Assembly (NCBI GenBank): GCA_043821115.1
Contig: JBDRDD010000006.1
Coordinates: 1 to 7,271 of the forward strand
Source of the DNA: JBDRDD01 sp043821115
GTDB taxonomy: Bacteria > CAYTYR01 > UBA6262 > DAOVJB01
Reading direction: 5' to 3'
DNA: 7,271 nt
This document shows, in pieces, positions 1 through 4,453 of this stretch. The position numbers and the translations under genes are program-made. Numbering within the stretch: the first letter of the stretch is position 1; every line of letters starts with the position of its first letter. The notes under the pieces were generated by a model. The model searched no databases and was not told where the DNA came from. It was given only the letters and a program-made list of their open reading frames with translations.

Positions 1-180
1 GCCGGTGTATTCGGCTCATACGGGTGGGGCGGCGGTGCGACTGCGCAGATAACAAAGCTCCTGAAAGAGAACGGCATAAACACCATGGCCGATGAGCTCA
101 AAGTCCAGTATGTTCCAAATGAAGAGGAAATAAAACGCTCCTATGAGTGGGGCAGGCAATTATCCAAGAGTATCGCATAA
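1..180 (+). CDS. Flavodiiron protein (A-type flavoprotein), C-terminal end only
   Basis: Frame 1 is open from the left edge to TAA at 178-180 and gives the last 59 residues. They begin AGVFGSYGWGGGAT, the hallmark segment of the C-terminal flavodoxin-like FMN-binding domain of flavodiiron proteins, followed by an amphipathic stretch (QITKLLKENGI) and a final helix (EEEIKRSYEWGRQLSKSIA). Known for the family: an N-terminal metallo-beta-lactamase-like di-iron domain plus this flavodoxin domain reduce O2 or NO in the cytoplasm of anaerobes. The di-iron domain lies outside the window, so its metal ligands cannot be checked, nor whether a rubredoxin domain is fused. No hairpin terminator is visible after the stop, and the next gene's promoter starts 8 nt downstream. 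Family call is fairly sure; substrate is not. Confidence 0.85.
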   Translation, partial: AGVFGSYGWGGGATAQITKLLKENGINTMADELKVQYVPNEEEIKRSYEWGRQLSKSIA

Positions 181-187
181 TAGATAC

Positions 188-216
188 TTGACTTAAATGG
201 AGCTTTTTGATATACT
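188..216 (+). promoter_or_regulatory. sigma70-type promoter for the 109-aa orphan gene
   Basis: TTGACT at 188-193 and TATACT at 211-216, separated by 17 nt, match the -35 and -10 consensus at five of six positions each. Predicted transcription start is near 223, giving a leader of about 43 nt before the ATG at 266. The promoter begins just after the flavodiiron stop, so the next gene can be expressed independently. Confidence 0.7.
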
Positions 217-265
217 CTAAACTGATTTACAAAAAGGGATAAATAAACCGACGGAGACAAAGCAG

Positions 266-595
266 ATGAAACTACAGGACCTGATAGAGAAGTGCAGCGG
301 GTTGCCGATAGACGAGGTGAGAACACTTAAAGATGATTCATACGAAGTTGTGTTTTTGACTCAGCACACGCAAGAGTGGTCAGATGTGCTGGGCAGTATG
401 CTCGGAACCCCGATAAAACCCAAGGGTGTTTCTCCAAACCAGTTGCATGATGAAATGACTAAAGATCACGGCGGTGTATTCACTAACCAGACCCTTTTCA
501 TGAAGGATGTGGAAGATGCCGTGATAATAGCCATGTACTGGCCGTGGCAGGATGACATACACACAACGCTAAACGTGGTGTGGATGAAAAAGTAA
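266..595 (+). CDS. Hypothetical protein, 109 aa, unknown family
   Basis: I do not recognise this protein. The ATG at 266 is preceded by GGAG (253-256) with 9 nt spacing, and a good promoter lies at 188-216, so it is a real, separately expressed gene. The product has no signal peptide, no membrane segment and no Cys/His metal cluster; it has one cysteine, Cys10. It starts with a helix-like segment (MKLQDLIEKCSG), then a likely strand (YEVVFLTQ, about 26-33), a polar middle rich in His/Asp/Asn, and ends with strand-like segments (DAVIIAMYWPW, then TTLNVVWMKK). Overall it looks like a small soluble alpha/beta domain that may bind a ligand or oligomerise. It lies between a flavodiiron gene and csp, but each has its own signals, so the neighbours do not reveal a role. 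Confidence 0.75.
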   Translation: MKLQDLIEKCSGLPIDEVRTLKDDSYEVVFLTQHTQEWSDVLGSMLGTPIKPKGVSPNQLHDEMTKDHGGVFTNQTLFMKDVEDAVIIAMYWPWQDDIHTTLNVVWMKK

Positions 596-628
596 ATTTT
601 ATAGACGCCTTAAACGGGCAAAATTTTC

Positions 629-657
629 TTGACAAAATTATTCTGTTGGTGTAAATT
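629..657 (+). promoter_or_regulatory. sigma70-type promoter for the cold-shock gene
   Basis: A perfect TTGACA -35 box (629-634) is followed after 17 nt by TAAATT (652-657, four of six matches to TATAAT). The start would be near 664, immediately before the 5' arm of the large leader stem at 668-743, giving a leader of about 110 nt. Leaders of this length are usual for cold-shock mRNAs. Confidence 0.6.
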
Positions 658-667
658 AAAATGAAAA

Positions 668-743
668 GTAGTAAATAAGGCAATGTTTCAAGCCGCAAGT
701 AACAGGCTCTCGCGTTTTTTTTGTACCTGCCGTTATTTACTAT
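668..743 (+). promoter_or_regulatory. Structured 5' leader of the cold-shock mRNA
   Basis: Arms 670-682 (AGTAAATAAGGCA) and 728-741 (TGCCGTTATTTACT) pair over 13 bp with one bulged G at 732. They extend outward by T669-A742 and a G668-T743 wobble, for about 15 pairs. The enclosed 45 nt contains AGCC (691-694) pairing with GGCT (705-708), and an eight-T run at 715-722 after a CTCTCGCG segment. The Shine-Dalgarno AAAGGAGG (758-765) lies outside the stem and stays accessible. By analogy with cspA-type leaders, which refold with temperature, this is probably a post-transcriptional control element. The fold is a hand prediction, and I recognise no named riboswitch. Confidence 0.5.
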
Positions 744-775
744 CACAATATTGAAAAAAAGGAGGATAGTGAGTA

Positions 776-976
776 ATGGCACGCGGAAAAGTAAAATGGT
801 TTAACAACCAAAAAGGTTACGGCTTTATTTCTCTTGAGAACGGCGGCGATGTGTTCGTGCATCACACAGCGATACAGGGAGACGGCTACAAGACGCTTGA
901 AGAGGGACAGGAAGTTGAATTCGATATCACAGAGGGTCCAAAGGGAGACCAGGCCCAGAACGTGGTAAAGATATAA
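776..976 (+). CDS. Cold-shock protein, CspA family
   Basis: This 66-aa single cold-shock domain (OB fold) binds single-stranded RNA and DNA and acts as an RNA chaperone in the cytoplasm. Visible motifs are the start MARGKVKWFNNQKGYGFI, with the RNP1 core KGYGFI (about 13-18), and the RNP2 core VFVHH (about 26-30). The typical GDGYKTLEEGQEVEFDI stretch and a C-terminal QAQNVVKI follow. Length is normal for the family. The start is fixed by AAAGGAGG at 758-765, 10 nt before the ATG. The gene is monocistronic: it has its own promoter (629-657), a long structured leader (668-743) and a strong terminator (991-1017). Cold induction is inferred from family and leader only; many csp paralogues are constitutive or growth-phase regulated, and the paralogue letter cannot be assigned. 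Confidence 0.97.
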   Translation: MARGKVKWFNNQKGYGFISLENGGDVFVHHTAIQGDGYKTLEEGQEVEFDITEGPKGDQAQNVVKI

Positions 977-990
977 TACTAAACATATCA

Positions 991-1017
991 GGCCCGGGTA
1001 ATCCCGGGCCTTCTTTT
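991..1017 (+). terminator. Intrinsic terminator after csp
   Basis: A perfect 8-bp GC stem, GGCCCGGG (991-998) and CCCGGGCC (1003-1010), closes a TAAT tetraloop and is followed by TTCTTTT (1011-1017). It lies 15 nt after the csp stop and separates csp from the promoter at 1029-1058. Confidence 0.95.
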
Positions 1018-1028
1018 AAGTCCTTTTG

Positions 1029-1058
1029 TTGACAGGTGTAACTGGTTTCTGATATAAT
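1029..1058 (+). promoter_or_regulatory. Strong sigma70-type promoter for the FAH-deaminase unit
   Basis: Both boxes match consensus fully: TTGACA (1029-1034) and TATAAT (1053-1058), with an 18-nt spacer. Transcription would begin near 1065, leaving a leader of about 54 nt before the ATG at 1119. It starts 12 nt after the csp terminator. Confidence 0.85.
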
Positions 1059-1118
1059 CCTTCTTGCACACAAAAAGAGTGCGGGGAGGATTTTTGCTTT
1101 TAAGGAAAAAGGTGTAAT

Positions 1119-1880
1119 ATGAAACTTGCAAGGTTTCTTTATAAGAAAAAGCCCGAATGGGGCATTATTGAAGGAGACAGCGTAATAATTCTTAAGGGGA
1201 AGCCTTATTCCGGGATAAAACGCTCCTCCATGAGGATCCCTCTGGGTGCAGTTCGCCTGCTCGTTCCGGCTGAGCCTTCGAAGATAGTGCTTGTCGGGCT
1301 CAACTACCGAGACCACGCTGCCGAACTGGGCATGAAGATACCGAAGGAACCTGTTATATTCATGAAGCCAACGACTTCTCTTGTCGCAAACGGGGAAAAT
1401 ATCATATATCCAAAGGGCGTGAGCAGGGTGGACTACGAGGCTGAACTCGCTCTTGTTATAAAAAAGAAGGGCAGAAACATTCCCGCCAACGAAGCCGCGG
1501 GGTACATACTGGGCTACACATGCTTAAATGACGTTACCGCGAGGCTTATCCAGAGAAGGGACGTGCAGTGGACCAGGGCAAAGTCATATGACACGTTCTG
1601 CCCGCTGGGCCCGCATTTGGAAACTAGTATAAACACGAAGAATCTCAGGGTACGTTGCAAGGTAAATGGAAAGATCAAACAGGATTGCACAACATCCGGC
1701 TTTATATTCGATCCTTTTAAACTCGTTTCTTTTATATCAAATGTCATGACGCTTCATCCTGGTGATATAATATCTACCGGGACACCTTCCGGAGTGGGAC
1801 CTGTGAAGGTGGGTGAGCGGGTAAGTGTACATATCGAGGGCATAGGCAGGCTCACAAACAAAGTAGTTGGGGGGAGATAA
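1119..1880 (+). CDS. Fumarylacetoacetate hydrolase (FAH) family protein
   Basis: This 253-aa protein has the short bacterial FAH-family layout: a small N-terminal domain (about 1-50, MKLARFLYKKKPEWGIIEGD) and the FAH fold from about residue 55. Visible active-site features are NYRDH with His66, metal ligands Glu107 and Glu109 (DYEAELALVI) and Asp138 (CLNDVTAR), Lys155 in WTRAKSYDTF, PLGP, and the GTPSGVGP loop (221-228). Family members cleave or tautomerise beta-keto acids: acylpyruvate hydrolase, oxaloacetate decarboxylase or tautomerase, or hydroxy-hepta-diene-dioate isomerase. The substrate cannot be read from sequence. The position after TAR, usually Asp in relatives I know, is Leu143 here. 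The start is certain, because an in-frame TAA at 1101 blocks extension; AAGGA (1102-1106) or AAGGTG (1109-1114) serves as ribosome site. The stop overlaps the next gene's ATG by one base, so the pair is co-translated. Confidence 0.92.
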   Translation: MKLARFLYKKKPEWGIIEGDSVIILKGKPYSGIKRSSMRIPLGAVRLLVPAEPSKIVLVGLNYRDHAAELGMKIPKEPVIFMKPTTSLVANGENIIYPKGVSRVDYEAELALVIKKKGRNIPANEAAGYILGYTCLNDVTARLIQRRDVQWTRAKSYDTFCPLGPHLETSINTKNLRVRCKVNGKIKQDCTTSGFIFDPFKLVSFISNVMTLHPGDIISTGTPSGVGPVKVGERVSVHIEGIGRLTNKVVGGR

Positions 1881-2365
1881 TGGCCCAAGTCAACAGGTAT
1901 GATGAAAAGTTCATGAGGCTGGCCATAGAGGCTGCAAAAAAGGGCATTAAGACAGGACAGACGCCTTTTGGCTCATGTATCGTTAAAGGGGGCAAGGTTA
2001 TAAGCATTGCCCATAACAGGGTTTGGGGAAAGATCGATATAACGGCCCACGCGGAAGTAGAGGCGATACGAAAGGCATGCGCGAGTCTAAAAAGCGTTGA
2101 CCTTTCAGGATGTACTGTCTATTCCACCTGCGAGCCCTGCCCCATGTGCTTTAGCGCCTGTCACTGGGCGAATGCTGAAAGGATAGTATACGGGGCCGCC
2201 ATACGTGATGCTAAGAAGGCGGGATTCAACGAGATGAGTGTGTCTAACAGGGCCTTGGGGCGCAGCGCAAAGAGCGGTGTTCGCATAACAGGGGGGATAC
2301 TCCGGGGGCAATGCATGGAGCTTTTCAGGATATGGTCGGCAAGAAAAGACAAAAAGACCTACTGA
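1880..2365 (+). CDS. Zinc-dependent nucleobase/nucleoside deaminase, guanine deaminase (GuaD)-like
   Basis: This 161-aa protein belongs to the cytidine/deoxycytidylate deaminase superfamily. The catalytic HAE motif is in TAHAEVEAIRKA (His57 zinc ligand, Glu59 proton shuttle), and the PCxxC motif is in CEPCPMCFSACHWA (Cys87, Cys90 zinc ligands). GIKTGQTPFGSCIV near residue 22 and the later segment IVYGAAIRDAKKAGFNE resemble the Bacillus GuaD group more than TadA, which usually has LEPCxMCAGA. The likely reaction is hydrolytic deamination of guanine or a related purine in the cytoplasm; tRNA adenosine or other base deamination is not excluded. The ATG is part of TAATG, and GGGGGGAG (1869-1876) inside the end of the preceding gene serves as ribosome site, so translation is coupled. 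No good hairpin terminator follows; a weak GC patch and T5 run lie near 2380-2387. Confidence 0.88.
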   Translation: MAQVNRYDEKFMRLAIEAAKKGIKTGQTPFGSCIVKGGKVISIAHNRVWGKIDITAHAEVEAIRKACASLKSVDLSGCTVYSTCEPCPMCFSACHWANAERIVYGAAIRDAKKAGFNEMSVSNRALGRSAKSGVRITGGILRGQCMELFRIWSARKDKKTY

Positions 2366-2411
2366 AAAGCATCACTTCGGGGCGTTTTTATATGTTTATA
2401 AAAATAAGTGC

Positions 2412-2440
2412 TTGACAAATATAATAATATAGCATAATAT
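2412..2440 (+). promoter_or_regulatory. sigma70-type promoter for the DUF378 gene
   Basis: TTGACA at 2412-2417 is perfect. The -10 box is either TAATAT (2435-2440, 17-nt spacer) or CATAAT (2433-2438, 15-nt spacer). Surrounding DNA is very A+T rich. Transcription would start near 2446, leaving a leader of about 100 nt. Confidence 0.6.
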
Positions 2441-2491
2441 TTGTGCATAAGGAGCGAGGTATAAGAAAAACCAGGTATCTGTTTGTCTCCG

Positions 2492-2518
2492 CCATAAAAA
2501 GATTATATTTTTTTATGG
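2492..2518 (+). promoter_or_regulatory. Leader hairpin upstream of the DUF378 gene
   Basis: CCATAAAAA (2492-2500) and TTTTTATGG (2510-2518) are perfect inverted repeats. The stem can extend inward through a G-T wobble and two A-T pairs to a 3-nt loop, making 12 bp in all. It ends 11 nt before the ribosome site (2530-2537). It has no trailing U-run, so it is not a standard terminator; mRNA stabilisation or translation control is more likely. Confidence 0.4.
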
Positions 2519-2546
2519 AAAACTAAAATAGGAGGTGAGGAAAAAC

Positions 2547-2753
2547 ATGGGAAAGCTTAATTTAATTGACTGGATTGCAATTATTCTTGTGTTAATAGGT
2601 GCTCTTAATTGGGGTCTTGTAGGCATTTTTAATTTTAACCTCGTTTCAGCAATCCTTAAGGACAGGTCAATTCTAGCTACTGTCTTATACGGGCTGATTG
2701 GTGTATCCTCCATTTACGTGGCGGTTATACTAAACAAGCTGACAAAAGCGTAA
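2547..2753 (+). CDS. DUF378 family small membrane protein
   Basis: This 68-aa protein has two predicted membrane helices, about residues 8-28 (LIDWIAIILVLIGALNWGLV) and 43-63. The signature LIGALNWGLVGIF and the LYGLIGVSSIY segment in the second helix match the DUF378 family, whose function is unknown. A short polar loop (LKDRS) joins the helices and the C-terminus is basic (NKLTKA). The ATG at 2547 is chosen because AGGAGGTGA (2530-2537) lies 9 nt upstream. An in-frame GTG at 2535 falls inside that ribosome site and is not a start. The gene has its own promoter and terminator, so it is probably a single-gene unit. Base composition is more A+T rich than its neighbours. Confidence 0.9.
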   Translation: MGKLNLIDWIAIILVLIGALNWGLVGIFNFNLVSAILKDRSILATVLYGLIGVSSIYVAVILNKLTKA

Positions 2754-2769
2754 TAAAAAAAAGAAAAAC

Positions 2770-2811
2770 AAAAAGAGCGGATGGCCCGGAAAGGGTTTTC
2801 CGCTCTTTTTT
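2770..2811. terminator. Bidirectional intrinsic terminator between DUF378 and xth
   Basis: GAGCGGA (2775-2781) pairs with TCCGCTC (2799-2805). The 17-nt loop has a possible inner CCC/GGG pairing (2785-2787 with 2793-2795). T6 follows on the + strand (2806-2811), and A5 precedes (2770-2774), giving a U-run on the - strand. It can end both the DUF378 transcript and the convergent gpmA-xth transcript, whose stop codon is at 2817-2819. Confidence 0.88.
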
Positions 2812-2816
2812 ATTAT

Positions 2817-3581
2817 CTACACCTCTATATCTATCCCGACCGGGCAGTGGTCTGAGCCCTCTACCTCGGCCATTATAAAAGATGAGCCGATGCTTTTTAC
2901 AAGCTCATCACTTGCGAAGAAATAATCAAGACGCCAGCCGACGTTTCTTGCCCGGGCCCCGGTCTTCATGTCCCACCACGTGTAATTGCCGGGCTCTTTG
3001 TTAAACAACCTGAACGTGTCAACAAAGCCGCGCGATAGAAATGTGTCTATCCAGGCTCTCTCTCGGGGGAGGAACCCCGAGACCTTCGAGTTTTCCCTGG
3101 GCCTGGCGAGATCTATTTGGGTGTGGGCCGTATTTACATCACCGCATATAATGATCTTTTTGCCTTTTTTCCTAAGCTCCTCAACATGCCCAAGGAAAGC
3201 ATTGTAGAAGTCCATTTTATACTCAAGTCTCTCTTCTGATGCCTTGCCGTTAGGAAAATAAACGTTGAAAAGACAGATGCTGCCGTAATCCGTGCGGATT
3301 ATCCTGCCTTCATCGTCAAATCGTTTTATTCCCAAAGCGTTTGCAATATAATCCGGTTTTTTCTTTGTCCAAAGAGCAACCCCGCTGTATCCTTTCCTGG
3401 AAGCGGGGTTAAAGTAAGAGCTGTATCCACTTATGTTTATAAGCTCGAAAGGGAGTTGTTCCTTAAGAGCCTTTATCTCCTGTACGCATACGATATCTGC
3501 ATTCTGGGAAATGAACCAGTCCAGGAATCCTTTTTTGTACGCGGCGCGAAGACCGTTGAGATTCCAGGACAAAATCCTCAC
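2817..3581 (-). CDS. xth: Exodeoxyribonuclease III / AP endonuclease
   Basis: This 254-aa enzyme of the exonuclease III / AP endonuclease family cuts DNA 5' of abasic sites and degrades duplex DNA from 3' ends in base excision repair. Conserved catalytic elements are all visible: WNLNG (Asn7), VQEIK (Glu35), VYFPNG (Tyr108), CGDVN (Asp148, Asn150), RLDYFF (Asp219) and the terminal GSDHCP (Asp244, His245). Length is typical for the family. The start is GTG at 3581, preceded by AAAAGGTAGG on the - strand, which overlaps the gpmA stop; the gap to gpmA is only 5 nt, so the two genes form one operon. The gene ends 6 nt from the shared terminator. Pairing a repair nuclease with a glycolytic mutase is probably not functional. 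Confidence 0.96.
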   Translation of the reverse strand: MRILSWNLNGLRAAYKKGFLDWFISQNADIVCVQEIKALKEQLPFELINISGYSSYFNPASRKGYSGVALWTKKKPDYIANALGIKRFDDEGRIIRTDYGSICLFNVYFPNGKASEERLEYKMDFYNAFLGHVEELRKKGKKIIICGDVNTAHTQIDLARPRENSKVSGFLPRERAWIDTFLSRGFVDTFRLFNKEPGNYTWWDMKTGARARNVGWRLDYFFASDELVKSIGSSFIMAEVEGSDHCPVGIDIEV

Positions 3582-3586
3582 GTTGC

Positions 3587-4342
3587 CTACCTTTTGGCCT
3601 TCCCCTGGTTGACAACGCTGCTCATAGCCTTCTTTATCTCTTCGGGGTCTCCCAGGTAGTAGTGCTTTACGGGTTTTAGATCATCACCCAGCTCATAGAC
3701 AAGTGGCACGCCCGTAGGTATGTTAAGCTTGACTATCTCTTCTTCGGAGACGTCGTCGAGGTATTTTACAAGAGCCCTGAGGCTGTTACCGTGTGCTGAG
3801 ATGAGAACGCGTTTGCCGCTTTTTATGGTCGGTGCTATTGTCTCGTGCCAGAAAGGGAGAAAACGTGCTACCGTGTCCTTGAGGCATTCGGTCAGTGGGA
3901 GGTCTTTTTCAGCAAGGTCCCTGTAGCGCGGGTCCGTTCCCGGGTAGCGTTCGTCGTTCTTCTTTAAGGCCGGAGGGCTGATGTCGTAGCTTCTCCTCCA
4001 GATAAGGACCTGATCATCTCCGTATTTCTTGGCAGTCTCCGACTTGTTCAGGCCTTGGAGTGCGCCGTAGTGGCGTTCGTTGAGCCTCCAGGAATTCACT
4101 ATGGGAATCCACATGAGGTCCATCTCATCGAGGGTTATCCAGAGTGTTCTCATTGCGCGCTTGAGCACTGAATTAAAGGCTATATCGAAAGTGTATCCTT
4201 CCTTTTTCAGGGTCTTTCCAGCCTTGTGCGCTTCCTCGATGCCTTTTTCAGAAAGGTCCACATCGGTCCATCCCGTGAAACGGTTCTCCTTATTCCACAG
4301 GCTTTCGCCGTGCCTTAGGAGTACTAATTTTGTTTTTGCCAT
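3587..4342 (-). CDS. gpmA: 2,3-bisphosphoglycerate-dependent phosphoglycerate mutase
   Basis: This 251-aa cytoplasmic enzyme interconverts 3- and 2-phosphoglycerate in glycolysis and gluconeogenesis. Key elements are LLRHGES with the phosphorylated His11 beside Arg10, FTGWTDVDLSEKG, Arg62 in LKRAMRT, NERHYGALQGLNK with Glu89, and SAHGNSLRAL with His184. Length is close to the E. coli enzyme (250 aa). The frame is open well upstream, to 4828, but that stretch is antisense to enzyme I and has no family similarity. The start at 4342 is supported by GAGGGGGG about 8 nt upstream on the - strand and by the canonical N-terminus MAKTKLVLLRHGES. Transcription probably starts from the promoter at 4395-4424, and xth follows in the same operon. 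Confidence 0.97.
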   Translation of the reverse strand: MAKTKLVLLRHGESLWNKENRFTGWTDVDLSEKGIEEAHKAGKTLKKEGYTFDIAFNSVLKRAMRTLWITLDEMDLMWIPIVNSWRLNERHYGALQGLNKSETAKKYGDDQVLIWRRSYDISPPALKKNDERYPGTDPRYRDLAEKDLPLTECLKDTVARFLPFWHETIAPTIKSGKRVLISAHGNSLRALVKYLDDVSEEEIVKLNIPTGVPLVYELGDDLKPVKHYYLGDPEEIKKAMSSVVNQGKAKR

Positions 4343-4368
4343 GGTAAATCCCCCCTCAAGTTTAGTGG

Positions 4369-4397
4369 TTGATTTCTTGGAAAACTTAGTATATAAT
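4369..4397 (+). promoter_or_regulatory. Promoter for the PTS enzyme I gene
   Basis: TTGATT (4369-4374) and a perfect TATAAT (4392-4397) are spaced by 17 nt. Predicted start is near 4404, with a leader of about 50 nt. It overlaps the opposing gpmA promoter. Confidence 0.65.
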
Positions 4398-4424
4398 ATA
4401 ACCATATTTTCCGATGATTTGCAA
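4395..4424 (-). promoter_or_regulatory. Promoter for the gpmA-xth operon
   Basis: On the - strand, TTGCAA (4424-4419) and TATATT (4400-4395) are spaced by 18 nt. The predicted start is near 4388, about 45 nt before the gpmA ATG. Its -10 box shares bases 4395-4397 with the -10 box of the + strand promoter, so RNA polymerase should not be able to occupy both at once. Confidence 0.5.
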
Positions 4425-4453
4425 TAAAAAAAATGAATTAAGAGGTTTATATC

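Noticed and set aside
596..628. Terminator after the 109-aa gene
   Set aside because: GCC/GGC gives only three GC pairs next to AAATTTT; too weak to call.
664..743. Known riboswitch (c-di-GMP, preQ1, fluoride classes) in the csp leader
   Set aside because: None of the conserved core motifs I know for these classes is present, so I report only a structured leader.
498..782. 94-aa - strand frame across the csp leader
   Set aside because: It overlaps the csp promoter and leader, and its open length is explained by low-complexity A/T-rich DNA; no ribosome site or family resemblance.
927..1316. 129-aa - strand frame opposite csp and the FAH gene
   Set aside because: It runs through the csp terminator and the FAH promoter, has no homology that I can see, and is antisense to confident genes.
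2366..2390. Terminator after the deaminase gene
   Set aside because: A short GC patch with a TTCG turn precedes T5, but I could not draw a stem of more than a few bulged pairs.
2443..2526. 27-codon GTG frame in the DUF378 leader
   Set aside because: No ribosome site precedes the GTG, it starts before the predicted transcription start, and the product has no sign of selection.
2535..2546. GTG start for the DUF378 gene, adding four residues
   Set aside because: The GTG lies inside the Shine-Dalgarno sequence itself; ATG at 2547 has ideal spacing.
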